From Trichomonas vaginalis G3 (lineage: Eukaryota; Parabasalia; Trichomonadida; Trichomonadidae): a stretch of 64,000 nucleotides of DNA. The notes beneath the pieces are model-generated. The model was given only the letters and a program-made list of their open reading frames with translations. It did not search any database and was not told where the DNA came from. Position numbers and translations under genes: made by a program. Within the stretch, counting starts at the first letter, position 1. The number at the start of each line of letters is the position of its first letter. The stretch is taken from contig NC_067204.1 in NCBI RefSeq assembly GCF_026262505.1, positions 3,195,797 to 3,259,796 on the forward strand. Direction: 5' to 3'. Positions 20,047 to 31,227 of the stretch are shown one piece after another.

Positions 20047-21647
20047 CTCATTCGAGGAGCCTCGAAAAGAACCTCACATCGACTCTCTCTTTCCGGCATC
20101 TTTACCGCATAGAAAGCTGCTCGTTCGCAACTTTGTGTGCAATCTAAGAGATGATTGCGGTAAAGATGCCGGGAAGATTGATGCTGCAGCCCCAGGCCGC
20201 ACTCAGATTTCATCCCGCTACACAATTGTTCATCCAACAACTGTCATAGAGGTTGAAATTTTCGACCAGAAGTGAAACATATCATTTTTAAGACTGCGGC
20301 GCGCAAGCAAGTTTGAACCTTTCAAGGTGATCAGTCCTTTACTCATTTCAAGACCTCTTGTTGCCTGATAAAACGATACTTCCTTCCTTGTGGGCCATTG
20401 AAAACCGCCCAAACCGTCACAACTTGCTTCCTAAATTTTATTTGCGGAGTAATTATCATGCATATTTTATCGGATAATAATATCAAAGCTAAATTTCATA
20501 TTATTTTTTAAAGATATGCATTTTCTGTCTAAATTTATTTTTTCTGTTTCCAATTCACGGAATAATATTCTTACAAGCATATACATAGCTAATATATATC
20601 ATTTTAATAATAATAAAACCAAAATGATGTATTCTTCATATAGTTATTTAAAATTCGTTAACTAGAATTGTATTCAGAACGAGGCAAAGTTAGGAGATAC
20701 ATAAAAACCAATAACTTGATAAGTGATACCTTTTTTCCTGATATATCTATATGTGTTAATGTCAAACACGATTTGGAAAAATTAATTCTTTAAATCGGCT
20801 TATGAATAAGACCAACATCAAAGACATGGCTAATAAATTAATAAATCAATGTTTAATTACCGATTCATGCATTTTTTTCAAAATTTCAAATTTCAAATTT
20901 TTGTTTCTCCAAAATATTAATTGTTTCCACTAGATTAACAAATAAACAATAAATTGGAATAATGTAATGCCCAATCATTTATTTTAAATTTTAGATTTAA
21001 AACAATATTTTTCTCCATATTATTATAACATGAATCGCTATGATATAAGAAATATATTTTCAATATTGAAATTGAAAAATTCTAAAATTTTTGAAATTCA
21101 ATTTGAGTGTGATGATCGATAACATATATTTTTTAATTAAAATATTGTGTCACTATCATATAAATATACTATTTCTAAATTAAAAATAGAAAAAAAAGTA
21201 CTATTTAATGATGAAATTGCAAATAATATCAATATATATATTCATGCTGATATATTTTGGGAACAGATTGTCAATCACATAAATAGGATTGTGTTAGTTT
21301 GTCATGAATATAAAACAAATTTTCGAGCTAATTGAGCGAATTTAAATCACAAACACTTATATTTTCTATTACAAGGTATATTTGTAATATAAAACCAGTA
21401 AATAGCTTTCTCTAACTTTTACCAGCTTAGATGATAGCAAATTAGATACGAATTTCATGACCCCTCACCAAATTCCACTAAAACATATACAAATAAAAGT
21501 ACTAAGTGGGTATCATCTAACCCTAGAATTATAGCTCCTAGGACTCATCCTAGATGGTAGTTCTGGAAAAACACCTGGTTTTTGGAGTTGCAAAAGTTAA
21601 AAATTGAGGGTATATGATTAAATTTGTTTCATTTCATACTAAATATA
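20047..21647. other. Hairpin-rich patch then AT-rich non-coding DNA
   Basis: From 20047 to ~20420 the sequence is GC-richer and folded. TTCGAGG-AG-CCTCGAA lies near 20050, and there is a perfect 17-bp inverted repeat, CCGGCATCTTTACCGCA at 20093-20109 with its complement at 20156-20172. Beyond ~20420 it is AT-rich with no credible gene; a 62-codon frame at 21147-21335 is probably chance. The right inverted end of the satellite-bearing segment is at 21586-21610. Confidence 0.5.
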
Positions 21648-22911
21648 AGGTGGCCGATTCTGGTGGAAAAGTGCTGGGAAACGTTCCCCGAGGTAATAAA
21701 ATCTGGTTTTTATGGTAATAAATTTTTTTCATTTTTTCATTTTCAAAATATTTTTGGAGAAGAAAAAGTTGTTTCCCAGATGATTTGATAATGGATTATG
21801 TTTCTACTATTCATATTGGAGCATACTATCCTGTATTCATCCAATTCCCATATCTTCTGGTATCACCACATCTGTGATTCTTTCACCAGATTTTCCTCTC
21901 AATTTTTTTACAAAATCTCTCAATTTCTTTACAAAAGTTCTCAATTTTCACCATACCTCATCCAAAATCTGGGGAAAAACATACGTGTTCCTCATATACT
22001 TGGGATACACCGAACTTCTCGGGCAATGGATCATCATATGATATCAATGCGAATTTCACAGTAATAATGATTTTCCATCAGATTCAGTATCCTGTGATTG
22101 AATGGGAAAGATTTGAACAAATAGTCCACAATGAATCTAATGTAATTCTTGGTATACAGCATAAACACTTAAGATCAATTGTTTACCTTCAGATATTTTA
22201 AACCCAGATTCGAAAAAAACTCATCAACTTACCTTTATACAAAGAATTTCATCCATATTTTAAATATTATGCATGTTCTATCATTACCAAAGGTTTAAAT
22301 TAATTGATTTAGAGCAAACTTTTTTTTATTATTAGTAAATTTACTTCGCTAACTGCATATATCATTTTTTTGTTACTTCAAACAAAACTGTACTTACAGA
22401 TTTAAAAAATTAAGCAAATCAAATTATATTTAAATTTCAATATTTGAATAATACCACTTTAATTAAATAACTTAGGTGATTTTTCAAAATAATACTGATT
22501 CCAAAACTTTAATATCTTAATAAAATGAAATTTGATCCACTTTAAAAAACTGTAAAATTTGAAGTGTAAAATTGGTAGATAATGTATAAATTATTAAACT
22601 AATTGTTTTATAAAGTTATTAAATTATTTGAATAAAATTTCGAAATACCAAGAGGAAATCAATGAATAAAGAAAAAAAACAGAAAGAGAAGGAGAAAATA
22701 AAAGGAAAAAGGAGGAAAGGAAAGAAAAAGGAAAAATAATATAGGGCATATTTCATAAATGGCGACATTAACTTTGTGATGTTCATGGCCGGAGGCGGCG
22801 ACGCGCCCGAAGGGCTAGCGCTGCCGCCGGAGGCCCGATTTTTTTACAAGATTATTTTTTCCCCACTGGCTTTTCCCAGATTTTGGCTTTATCAACCAGA
22901 AACGACCACCT
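21648..22911. mobile_element. TA-flanked inverted-repeat element, 1.26 kb
   Basis: AGGTGGCCGATTCTGGT starts at 21648 after TA. The complement of AGGTGGTCGTTTCTGGT ends at 22911 and is followed by TA. Inside I see no transposase frame. A GC-rich patch at 22786-22835 contains GCCC-GAA-GGGC and neighbouring palindromes. Size and TA duplication fit a decayed or non-autonomous mariner-type element (T. vaginalis mariners are about 1.3 kb). Confidence 0.5.
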
Positions 22912-23013
22912 TACTAAATAGATTAGAGTAATAGTGTGTATCATTATAATATCATTTATTAAAAATTCGACAGCTTTTTCTTGTCTTTGACACCTTTTTC
23001 CCGAAACTGCAGT

Positions 23014-25473
23014 ATGAATGAATTCATAAAGGAGATTCGGAATATCTTAATGGTGCAAAATTATCACACAGACGATTCAGTTGCAATGTATAATGAATTG
23101 ATTGAAAATACCCCAAATTCTTTATCATATATCCTTAATTTTCTCATTCAATACCCAGATGATATGCTTTTCTCCATTATTTTCCCTACTTTAGTGCGAA
23201 ATATAGGCAAATTCTCCGTGCTTGATCAAAAATCCATTGCAGATTTACTGTTACAGTTATATTTTTCAAGAAACACACCAGAAATATCATGTATGAAACT
23301 ATACTGTTCTATATGTCTTCTATTTGATTACAGAACTGAAAATCTTTTTGAAATTTTTCTTAATTATTTCGAATCTTCTCTCGAAAACAACATATTACTT
23401 GCATCATATGCATTAAAATACATTTTTAAAATCCTTGCATCACAATTATCTGATGATGAATTATTACAAACATTTATTTCCGTGTTTAATGTGATTCACA
23501 GTCATTTTTCTAGTGTTTTTGATAGCCATACATCTTGCATAGTCATTACCAACTTTTATAAAACAATGATTCATCATTTTCAACAATCAATTTTCTTAAT
23601 AATTCAAACTGATTTTATAGAACTTTCATCTCAATTAATACAACATATATTAGCATCTCAAGATTGTATTTCCGAGGATCTATTTATCAAACTCTATTAT
23701 TACATGTTTAAATTTCTAGATTCAAGTATTAGTATTACAAATATAGAATTAATGAATGTAATGAATCCATTTATCAGTAATATTCTCTCTGTTTCAGAAA
23801 ATATATTTAAGATTCTTCCATTTCGTTCAATATCAAAATATTTTTTACAAATCATTCAAAACATGATTCAAATAATAGATATTACAGAATATTTTACTAC
23901 TTTAGTTAACATTTCTTTGATGACTTTGGCTTTATCTGAAGAAGAAATAAGTTATATTGATGAAAATCCTTCAATGTTTTATGATATCGCATTTGAGAAT
24001 AATGATTCATATTTTTCAGAAAGAAATGTATCATTACAGTTTATTTCTTTATTATTTTCAATGAATCAAAATTTATTTTTAATATCTCTTGGAGAAATTG
24101 ACAATGAAGCCAAACTAAGAGCTATAGCAGAGATTGCTGGAAATGGAGAATGTTCTTCTGAAGTTAAAACCAAAATTAGGGAATTAATAATTCAATTATT
24201 CAGTGAAAATCATGATGTTTTAATAGAATCAAACATTTTATATTTATGTTCTCAGTCATTATGGTTTTTAGATGATGATTTATCTCTTGAAATTCTATCA
24301 AATATTGGAAATCTCTTAGATACTGATTCTGATAACGAATTACTTTATTTACTTGGATGTAATATGATAAGATCTAGCTTGAAAACTAATATTTACAGAG
24401 AAAATACAGAACTTCTTAATAATTTACTTAATATCATTTTAAATTCAAGCAATTTTGGATCAATTATCTCCATTTCAACTATTTCTACATGTTTTGAATT
24501 TTATCCACAAGTAATAAGTAATTTCTGCAATGAATTTATTGCATTTTTGATTGAAATTATTAATGAAAGGTTAGAAATTAACAAAGAGCTTGCAGAAGTT
24601 AATTCAAATGAAGATATAAGTAATTCTAAGCTGGCAAGGAATGTTATTCGCATGCTTATGCCATGTATTTCTAATTTTTATTCTGAAATTGATTTTTCTC
24701 CAATTCTTGACTGCGTTTCTAACTTTTGTTCTCTGGATTATGTTGAGTCTTTTACTGAGTTCTGTCATATATTCAACTTCATTGCTAGAAAACAGCTTGA
24801 TTGCGAAGAATTTGTCAATGATTTATTTGAAAACTTTGTTATTTCTGAGAAAAATTCATATAACATTGTTGTTGAGTCAATAATGAGTTATCATTTGACA
24901 CAATTATATACAAATCCTGCGAGATTTTCTGAAATGTTTTCAAATAAGATTGTTTATTTGTGTATTTTAGTAGATAACTGCAAAAATGTATTTGATGAGT
25001 ATTATACACCTCTTGAGAACTGTCTGCAACTTATGTTTATTGCCAGATTGATCTATTTGAAAGTCATAAGTGATGAAGATCTTTTTTATTTCACGGAAAA
25101 ATCAATTTTGGCATTTGAAAATGAGCCAGAATATATAGGAAAAATAGGTAAAGATAGAGTATCAAGACATGGACTTTTTGATTTGATTGCGTGCTTGATT
25201 ATATCTGGATTCGAAATTGATATTTCATCAATTATAGGAAAATGGTGTCAATTCTCATTAACTGATGAATTTTCAACTGAATATGAGAAGACAATCCAAA
25301 GATGTGCTATTTCTAAGTACCTACAATCGCACAATGATGAATCTCTCGCTGAAGGTCTTCAATTGATGTCTTTACAACCAATTGAAAGAGAAGAATTCAT
25401 AATTGAAGTTCAAAAGATTCAGCAATTTCAGTGCTTAGTTGATATACAACAATTGCAGTCAGAACTTGCTTAA
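23014..25473 (+). CDS. Importin-beta/exportin-like helical repeat protein, 819 aa
   Basis: The protein is a continuous string of amphipathic helices (HEAT-like) from end to end, with no signal peptide or membrane span. Around residues 310-340 it has SEEEISYIDENPSMFYDIAFENND, then a helix pair beginning FSERNVSLQFISLLF. That is the pattern of importin-7/8 and CAS-type karyopherins (LWxxDPxEYI, acidic, then SPRxAA...FL). Such proteins carry cargo through nuclear pores with Ran. I use the ATG at 23014, since nothing upstream starts with ATG. The ~820 residues are a little short of the usual 900-1050. Ran-binding residues cannot be pointed out by eye; another HEAT-repeat role is possible. Confidence 0.6.
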   Translation: MNEFIKEIRNILMVQNYHTDDSVAMYNELIENTPNSLSYILNFLIQYPDDMLFSIIFPTLVRNIGKFSVLDQKSIADLLLQLYFSRNTPEISCMKLYCSICLLFDYRTENLFEIFLNYFESSLENNILLASYALKYIFKILASQLSDDELLQTFISVFNVIHSHFSSVFDSHTSCIVITNFYKTMIHHFQQSIFLIIQTDFIELSSQLIQHILASQDCISEDLFIKLYYYMFKFLDSSISITNIELMNVMNPFISNILSVSENIFKILPFRSISKYFLQIIQNMIQIIDITEYFTTLVNISLMTLALSEEEISYIDENPSMFYDIAFENNDSYFSERNVSLQFISLLFSMNQNLFLISLGEIDNEAKLRAIAEIAGNGECSSEVKTKIRELIIQLFSENHDVLIESNILYLCSQSLWFLDDDLSLEILSNIGNLLDTDSDNELLYLLGCNMIRSSLKTNIYRENTELLNNLLNIILNSSNFGSIISISTISTCFEFYPQVISNFCNEFIAFLIEIINERLEINKELAEVNSNEDISNSKLARNVIRMLMPCISNFYSEIDFSPILDCVSNFCSLDYVESFTEFCHIFNFIARKQLDCEEFVNDLFENFVISEKNSYNIVVESIMSYHLTQLYTNPARFSEMFSNKIVYLCILVDNCKNVFDEYYTPLENCLQLMFIARLIYLKVISDEDLFYFTEKSILAFENEPEYIGKIGKDRVSRHGLFDLIACLIISGFEIDISSIIGKWCQFSLTDEFSTEYEKTIQRCAISKYLQSHNDESLAEGLQLMSLQPIEREEFIIEVQKIQQFQCLVDIQQLQSELA

Positions 25474-26359
25474 TTTTAATATAAAATGTTTGAAATTTAT
25501 CATGATTTTATTTAATTAACTGTTTTTGACATTTTTAAGAACAAAACACTCTAATTTTAGACTATACAACACATGTTATTCTGCTTATGCCAATATATTT
25601 GTTCAAATTATCAAGAAATACCACTTTCAATAAATATAAGCTGCGGGAGTTAATTTATTAGGCATTAAACATTATTATATCGGTCACTAAATTTCCAAAT
25701 GAAGCAGTTTTTCATTGATTCAAGCACAATAAAAATTTGAATTATTTTTTCTAAAGATAACTGTGAATTTTCAAGGAATTTTTATAAGATGATAGCTATG
25801 AAACTTTTTTTGAAATGTATATCTTCTTACTGCATTTCCTCTCAAGAAATATTACTAGGTTACTCAGAATAATGAAAAGTTTAGGAATCTTTGATTATTT
25901 AAAGATGTCTGATTGTGAGTCTTTGATTAAGTCAGTGTCACTCGCAATTTTTGTTTTAAGATACATGTAAATGATTGGGATAAAGAAGTTACGCCATTTT
26001 ACTCCTTTGGTTTTGCGAGTGATTGATATTGAGTTGACAATGTTCATAATCTACTCTATTGAGCTGAATCATCGAAGAATTGTGACGGTGCTGATCAGCT
26101 ATTGCACTATTCATCATATTATGATATCTAATTCTCAAGTCATTCAATATGTTGAGAACTTTAAATATGTATGATGGGATGGAAAAATCTCAGTTTATAC
26201 TTCACATTTTCTGAAACTCTTTCAATTCATAAATAAGTTCTTTTTAAAAATGTTTCCTATTATAAGCATTCAACACTTTGCTGCAAATCTAATATTATCA
26301 ATCATTAAGGAGATGTCAGAAAGTTGTAGGAGCATCATAAATAACTAAAAAATAAAATT
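25474..26359. other. AT-rich intergenic region
   Basis: No gene is supported. A 67-codon + frame (25971-26174) has no recognisable feature. The region separates convergent genes. Confidence 0.6.
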
Positions 26360-27328
26360 TTATGAAATAAATTCTGTTGAAGCTTCGGTAAAGTTTAAAA
26401 AATATGAAATTTTAAACGTGAATGCTTTGGCATCGATGATACAATTTTCTTTTGTAATATTGGTAAATGTAATAGTTCCAATACCAGTTGTTGATTGTGT
26501 TTCGATGCATGAATCAGTAATAGTCAATTTGTAATCTGAGTATTCAATATAAAACATCCATTTTGCAGTGTTTTTGAAAAATACGCAGTGATCAATATTG
26601 GTATTGTATTTACAACTAAATAGAACTTGGTTACTGTTTGTTCCGCATTTATTTCCAATAACATTGCAATAAGAAACTGTTTGTATCAAAGAAGTTTCAT
26701 CATTATAAACAGTAAATCTAAGAGACTGACTTCTAGATTGTTTATTTCCTATGAATGTGGTGAAATTACAATTTCTTGATTCTCCCCAAAGGATGCTACG
26801 AATTGATGAATATTCATTGCATATATTATTAGAGATATTATTATTCTGGATGCATATATCTCCATAATCAATATCTAATGTCAAGCTTCCTTTTCCTTCG
26901 CTTTCTCCGCAATTTGAAACTGAACTATCAATAAAGTAGTTTTTATTTAAATCTGCTGGTTTCACTGTATGTATAAAAGCCATGTAGCTGTTTGTTGATA
27001 TTGATGCATAATAACCTGTTCGTTTTTGTACAATCTGTCCTGCACTTTGGCAGTTATAGTAAACAGATCCGCCTTCCAAAGTGGATTTGCAGTGATTGAA
27101 TGTGGAATCTTCAAGTAATGTGCAGATTTCGTTGGATCTTTCGATATAAATTGCGCCTTTTTCAGTGCAAGATTCAAAATTGCAAAGATAAACGTAGTAA
27201 CTAGATGAGCTTGATGTATCAGAGAAAGCAGCTCCATTCTGAGTTTGGGTAACTTTATTTTTGCTGCCAAAGTATTCAGACCAACTGAATTTTCTTGCAT
27301 TTTTCAAAATGAAATTGAATTGGTACAT
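26360..27328 (-). pseudogene. Beta-helix surface-protein family fragment, 322 aa
   Basis: The sequence is built of short Asn/Cys/Ser-rich strands (CNFESCTEKGAIYIERSN, STFNHCKSTLEGGSVYYN, NNNISNNICNEYSSIRSILWG, SYCNVIGNKCGTNSNQVLFS). These are parallel beta-helix rungs like those of the very large trichomonad family annotated as polymorphic-membrane-protein-like surface proteins. Full members are longer, with a signal peptide at the start and a membrane anchor near the end. Neither is present here, so this is most likely a truncated copy. Homologous-looking leftovers around 27380-27440 have no open frame. Confidence 0.55.
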
Positions 27329-28138
27329 GTTTTAATGGCTGCATCAATTTATTGAGTAGATAATAAAGCAGAATTAATTCCACTTGTACATTGCTGAGAG
27401 TCAATCTTATTTGTCCTGGTGAAATTAATTCTGTTTTGAATCAAAAATAAATAAAGCTCATAAAAAGTGACGTTTTTGAAGGAAAAAGCCGATATTCTGA
27501 TCAATATTCAAAATATGTTTCACATTTTTTCTGAGAAGCTGCAAGCTGATAAAAAGTGTGAATACATATTTTAATAGGTTCTAATACTTTTTTCGGGCTT
27601 ATTTTATAAGCCCGTAAAAAGTGTCAAGCCTATTATCATATCACCTGTATTTATTATTCATAATGATTCTATTCTTTAATATCTACATCTCCAACTTGAA
27701 TATCCAATGAAAAATTTTCTTTTTCTTCGTTCATTTTTTAGTGTGATCCCACAAAATGGATTGATTAATCAAGAAACAGCATTCATATCTATTATATCAA
27801 ACAAAGAACTTATCAAATTTACTCAAATTTCTATGAAATTGAAAAATTCCAAAAGGATGTGAGTCCTTCATGTTTTTATTCAGAGAAATAGCTTATTTTT
27901 TTATCTTAATACTGGTTTCTCGTAGAAAGAAAAACAATTGAGTTGGAAATCGAAATTATGTAAAAAGAGAAAAAAATATTAATCAGATCTTTTAGAATAA
28001 TAAAACAAGTTTACGATGTAACCAAAGTAATTTGTATTGACAACTTTTCTATAAACAAAGTTTAGATAGGTTATTATTAAGGCCTTGTAATTCTCAACCA
28101 ATGTATTTTTCTTTGAATTGGATGTATTTTGAGGTATT
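27329..28138. other. Intergenic region with a strong hairpin
   Basis: CGGGCTTAT-TTT-ATAAGCCCG at 27594-27614 is a perfect 9-bp stem with a TTT loop, flanked by T and A runs. Three AAAAAGTG strings lie on the + strand near 27474, 27551 and 27615. No gene follows them. The rest is AT-rich with no gene supported. Confidence 0.5.
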
Positions 28139-28417
28139 TTATTGTTCAGAAGGAATTACAAATTGATTATTGTTTCGAAATACAGTTTTAATTTGATTTA
28201 AAAACTGATCTCTTGTTTGCTCAGATCCTGAATCACTAAAAAAGGCGTTAATTCCATCTTGTAGATCTAAATTGTTTTGAGTGCAATATTTTTCAAATTC
28301 AGACGCAAAACGTTCGAATGCACCTTGAAAATTGGGATCTGTACTATAACATGCTTGCAGTTGCTGAAATAGCTCATCTTCATTTAATGTTTCCCACCTA
28401 CTTGTGTTAGACTGCAT
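28139..28417 (-). CDS. Small hypothetical protein, 92 aa
   Basis: From the ATG at 28417 the frame encodes a soluble, acidic, helical protein (MQSNTSRWETLNEDELFQQLQ...). It is rich in Gln, Phe and Asn, with two Cys. Composition looks protein-like rather than random, but there is no recognisable motif. It sits directly beside the histone H3 relic on the other strand, so it could itself be relic DNA. Confidence 0.4.
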   Translation of the reverse strand: MQSNTSRWETLNEDELFQQLQACYSTDPNFQGAFERFASEFEKYCTQNNLDLQDGINAFFSDSGSEQTRDQFLNQIKTVFRNNNQFVIPSEQ

Positions 28418-28464
28418 CAAAAAATTTTTGATGGAAAAAAAGTATTGAATTTTTTAATTTTTTT

Positions 28465-28641
28465 AACAATTCGCTTTGTGATCTTTGTTTCCAGTCTTGT
28501 GCTTTTGCCGCACTTAAAAAAGCTTCTGAAGCTTATGTCGTTGGCCTCTTCAAGGATACCAATCTTTGAGCTATCAATGTTAACATTGTTATGATCATGG
28601 AGCGTGATGGTCAGCTCACTCAGCGAATCAGAGGTGAACAC
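28465..28641 (+). pseudogene. Histone H3 C-terminal relic
   Basis: The + strand reads [20 protein letters not shown], then KDTNL, a stop, AINVNIVMIMERDGQLTQRIRGE. This matches the end of histone H3 (FQS.A..AL..A.EAY.VGLF.DTNLCAIHAKRVTIM..D.QL.RRIRGE). An in-frame TGA at 28567 replaces the cysteine codon of DTNLC, and AIHAKR has drifted to AINVNI. The first ~80 residues (tail and alpha-N/alpha-1 helices) are missing from the surrounding DNA. It is a decayed partial copy, perhaps from a retro-copied or recombined histone gene. Confidence 0.85.
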
Positions 28642-28653
28642 ATCATAATTCAA

Positions 28654-29160
28654 TTGTTATTCGTTTGTTCACTTAATGTATTCATATAAAAAACTCAATG
28701 GTCTTAATTACTTAATATTTAATCATTTTTGTTTTTAAAAAGGAGATTTCAATATATTATGTATCTATAGGCGATTACGAATATTCTAATTAGTGAAGAA
28801 TAGATTATAGAATTCCTTTTAAAAGGAATGAAGAAAGATTGATCCCGAAAAAGTTCATTAAAGCGCAAGAACATAGCATTTTTAAAAAATAAGAATATGA
28901 TATTTGTAAATGAAAATATATTTAAATCCATAATTATATTTCAAAAATATGGGAAACAATTCTATATAAACAACTTAACAGTAAGTTCTCTCTGTTATAG
29001 CTGTTATTGTTATAGCATCTATTAAATAGTTTTTTGATGAAAAGAAAAAATTATTTTTTTTATTATTGTAATCTCATATTCCATCCGAAATGCATATAAA
29101 ATAATTGGAAACAACTGTAATTTTTCGAAATTGGTATTATTTATATATCTTGCAAATTAT
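28654..29160. other. AT-rich intergenic region
   Basis: No gene or clear repeat. Presumably the upstream region of the + strand gene at 29161. Confidence 0.6.
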
Positions 29161-31227
29161 ATGGAGTTTCGGAGTGGAAAACATATTGAGTTGGGATTAA
29201 TGAAAACAATTTACCCAAGTTTAGAGTCTATTAGATTAGAATCCAAAGCAACATGTACAATAGAGAACAAGGAAGAATCAATTGATATTTATTTGATTGG
29301 ACCATTTCTTTTTGGACTCGGAATAAAGCCATCAAACTTCCAGCTGATATTCTACTCTCCTCACTTTTGTTCTACTTTAGATCGTCAGAAATTAACAATA
29401 ACTTTTATCCCAAATTCACCATTTTTTCACTCGAAAATTCTACTCGCTTTGCCATCTACTGAAATAGCAATACAATGGCATAAATTTTTTATTAAAATTA
29501 ACGATATAATTCACAAAATTCCACAAAATAAAATTCCGCCAGTCTCAATTCTAGCAAAAGTCTATAACAAGACCACAAACTCTATTAACACAGCAGATGT
29601 GAACGTTTTCGGCGAACAAATACGAATTAAAGAACAAAATCAAAAACCTGTTAAATTTGAAATCCAAACGCAGAATATTAATTGTGTTTTAGCACTCGAA
29701 ATGCCAACTCCTCCCAAAGACTATTACTTTACATCATTTGCTGTAGTATACAGAAAGTTCGGAGATTTATATGTGATATGTGATAGTATAGATCAGCTTA
29801 TGTTTACATTCATTTCAATTGACCTTACAATATGGAATATCCGTAAGCAAAAAACAGAGATAAAACTCAAGATGGCTCAGCCATTTTCGAAAAAGAACAA
29901 TTTGCAAAATGATTTACCCCAATTTATATGCGACATGAACATAAATAACACTTTAGAGCTTCCGAAAACACCTGAGTTGACATTCGTTTCCCGTGTTCCG
30001 ATCCCTGAAAAGGCTTCAAACAGTGTAGAAATTATCGATTTTAATAGGGAAGTTCACCGGACGATAATTTTACAACCATTCAAAATTAAATCGAATTTCC
30101 AAGAGAACCAAAACAATGAGATTCCTATAGAAGATATACCTAAAAACGCTTTCCGCGAAGAAATCGAAAAAATCAGAAATTCGATTGAAATTTCGAATAA
30201 TGTCGAAGTAAAAGTCCCTCAAGAGAAAGTAACTAAAGAGTTTATGCAGCAGAGTGCCAGTGAATTAAGCAGTTGTATGTATTTCAGACCTATTTGCGAT
30301 CCAAGACTTATTTTTCTTTGTCAAAAGATCGGAATTCCATTTAATAACCCTGTTTTTTCATTAAATGGTCAAAAAGAACTGGATCAGATTGCCTCATTCA
30401 AGACACTCAGCGAACTCAGTGTTTTCATAAGCTCAATACTCATAAATGGTACAACAGATACAATGCTTCTTTCCAAAATACCTTTGTTATGCGCAAACGA
30501 TAAAAATATTTTGGAATCATTGCCAAATTTAAAAATGTCACCTTTTTCAAAGTTGACAATTTTTGTATCACGATTAATCAAGACATTGAGGATGAAGAAG
30601 TTCGTAGAGCTTCTTATGAACAATCACCAGTTAAGGAAGACCATTTACAGAGAAGATGCAATGTGTAATTCCCCAATTTTCCTCGAAAAATTGAAAGAAA
30701 GAGTTACTGTTTACTTTTCAAAGGCATCGACACCTTGTTTCGATGTCTATCCACTTCCTTTCGCTACAAGAGAGAGATACGAGTACTTGATAAGAAGCAT
30801 CGTTCCGAAAGCTGAAAAAGACCCTGAATTGGCCGGACGATTAATTTTCTATTTGGTAAAATTTTTCACTTTGAACCTAAAGAACGGAAAAATTTTACAA
30901 ATAGTTGACTTAACGATGAAAATCATCAAGGATGAGAACCAGAGACAGATGTTAAATGCTTCCTATCAGTTCGCAATCAAAAACAAAGAGTCTGATTTAG
31001 GAAAATTCGCAATGACTTTGTTGAAAGGCTTGGAATGCGGCCAATTGTATGTTTGGGTATTATACATTGGTAAGGCAATTATGAGTAACAAGTCTATGTA
31101 TAATGAAGAAGCTCCTGCATTGGATCCAGAAAATATTGTGATTATTTCTGATTCAATCATCAAATTAGCTGGTGTTATATTCGATTTCGATATCGATATA
31201 CTCGATAAGTTCCCATTGTTCCATTAA
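29161..31227 (+). CDS. Trichomonad hypothetical protein, 688 aa
   Basis: I use the ATG at 29161 (MEFRSGKHIELG); the open frame upstream has no ATG. Residues ~1-120 have an alternating beta pattern ending in a helix (TEIAIQWHKFFIKINDII), like a PH-type domain. The middle (~120-340) is beta-rich. The C-terminal ~300 residues are helical (ELSVFISSILINGTT..., FVELLMNNHQLRKTIYRED), somewhat like RUN or Rab-effector helical domains. That resemblance is weak. No membrane span or signal peptide. A membrane-trafficking adaptor is a reasonable guess only. Confidence 0.75.
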   Translation: MEFRSGKHIELGLMKTIYPSLESIRLESKATCTIENKEESIDIYLIGPFLFGLGIKPSNFQLIFYSPHFCSTLDRQKLTITFIPNSPFFHSKILLALPSTEIAIQWHKFFIKINDIIHKIPQNKIPPVSILAKVYNKTTNSINTADVNVFGEQIRIKEQNQKPVKFEIQTQNINCVLALEMPTPPKDYYFTSFAVVYRKFGDLYVICDSIDQLMFTFISIDLTIWNIRKQKTEIKLKMAQPFSKKNNLQNDLPQFICDMNINNTLELPKTPELTFVSRVPIPEKASNSVEIIDFNREVHRTIILQPFKIKSNFQENQNNEIPIEDIPKNAFREEIEKIRNSIEISNNVEVKVPQEKVTKEFMQQSASELSSCMYFRPICDPRLIFLCQKIGIPFNNPVFSLNGQKELDQIASFKTLSELSVFISSILINGTTDTMLLSKIPLLCANDKNILESLPNLKMSPFSKLTIFVSRLIKTLRMKKFVELLMNNHQLRKTIYREDAMCNSPIFLEKLKERVTVYFSKASTPCFDVYPLPFATRERYEYLIRSIVPKAEKDPELAGRLIFYLVKFFTLNLKNGKILQIVDLTMKIIKDENQRQMLNASYQFAIKNKESDLGKFAMTLLKGLECGQLYVWVLYIGKAIMSNKSMYNEEAPALDPENIVIISDSIIKLAGVIFDFDIDILDKFPLFH

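Larger units (their letters stand above)
13722..21610. mobile_element. TA-flanked inverted-repeat segment holding the 122-bp satellite
   Basis: CCCTCAATTTTTGACTTTTG begins at 13722 after TA. Its near-perfect complement (24 of 25 bases) ends at 21610, followed by TA. The segment between (7.9 kb) has no credible gene; it contains two inverted satellite arrays around a palindrome. TA duplication and short inverted ends recall Tc1/mariner-type non-autonomous elements, and the ends resemble those at 56998-58267 (CCC...ACTTTT.C.AC). It could instead be two unrelated partial repeats in inverse orientation. Confidence 0.45.

Noticed and set aside
15040-20112. Many overlapping ~99-residue open frames (MRNIVPFWETCRGNVSQ...) across the satellite
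   Set aside because: They repeat every 122 bp with a frame shift between units, occur on both arrays in mirror form and arise from palindromic GC-rich sequence; no leader or gene context.
28417-28653. 78-codon - strand frame opposite the histone relic
   Set aside because: The + strand encodes recognisable H3 sequence; this frame is its antisense shadow.
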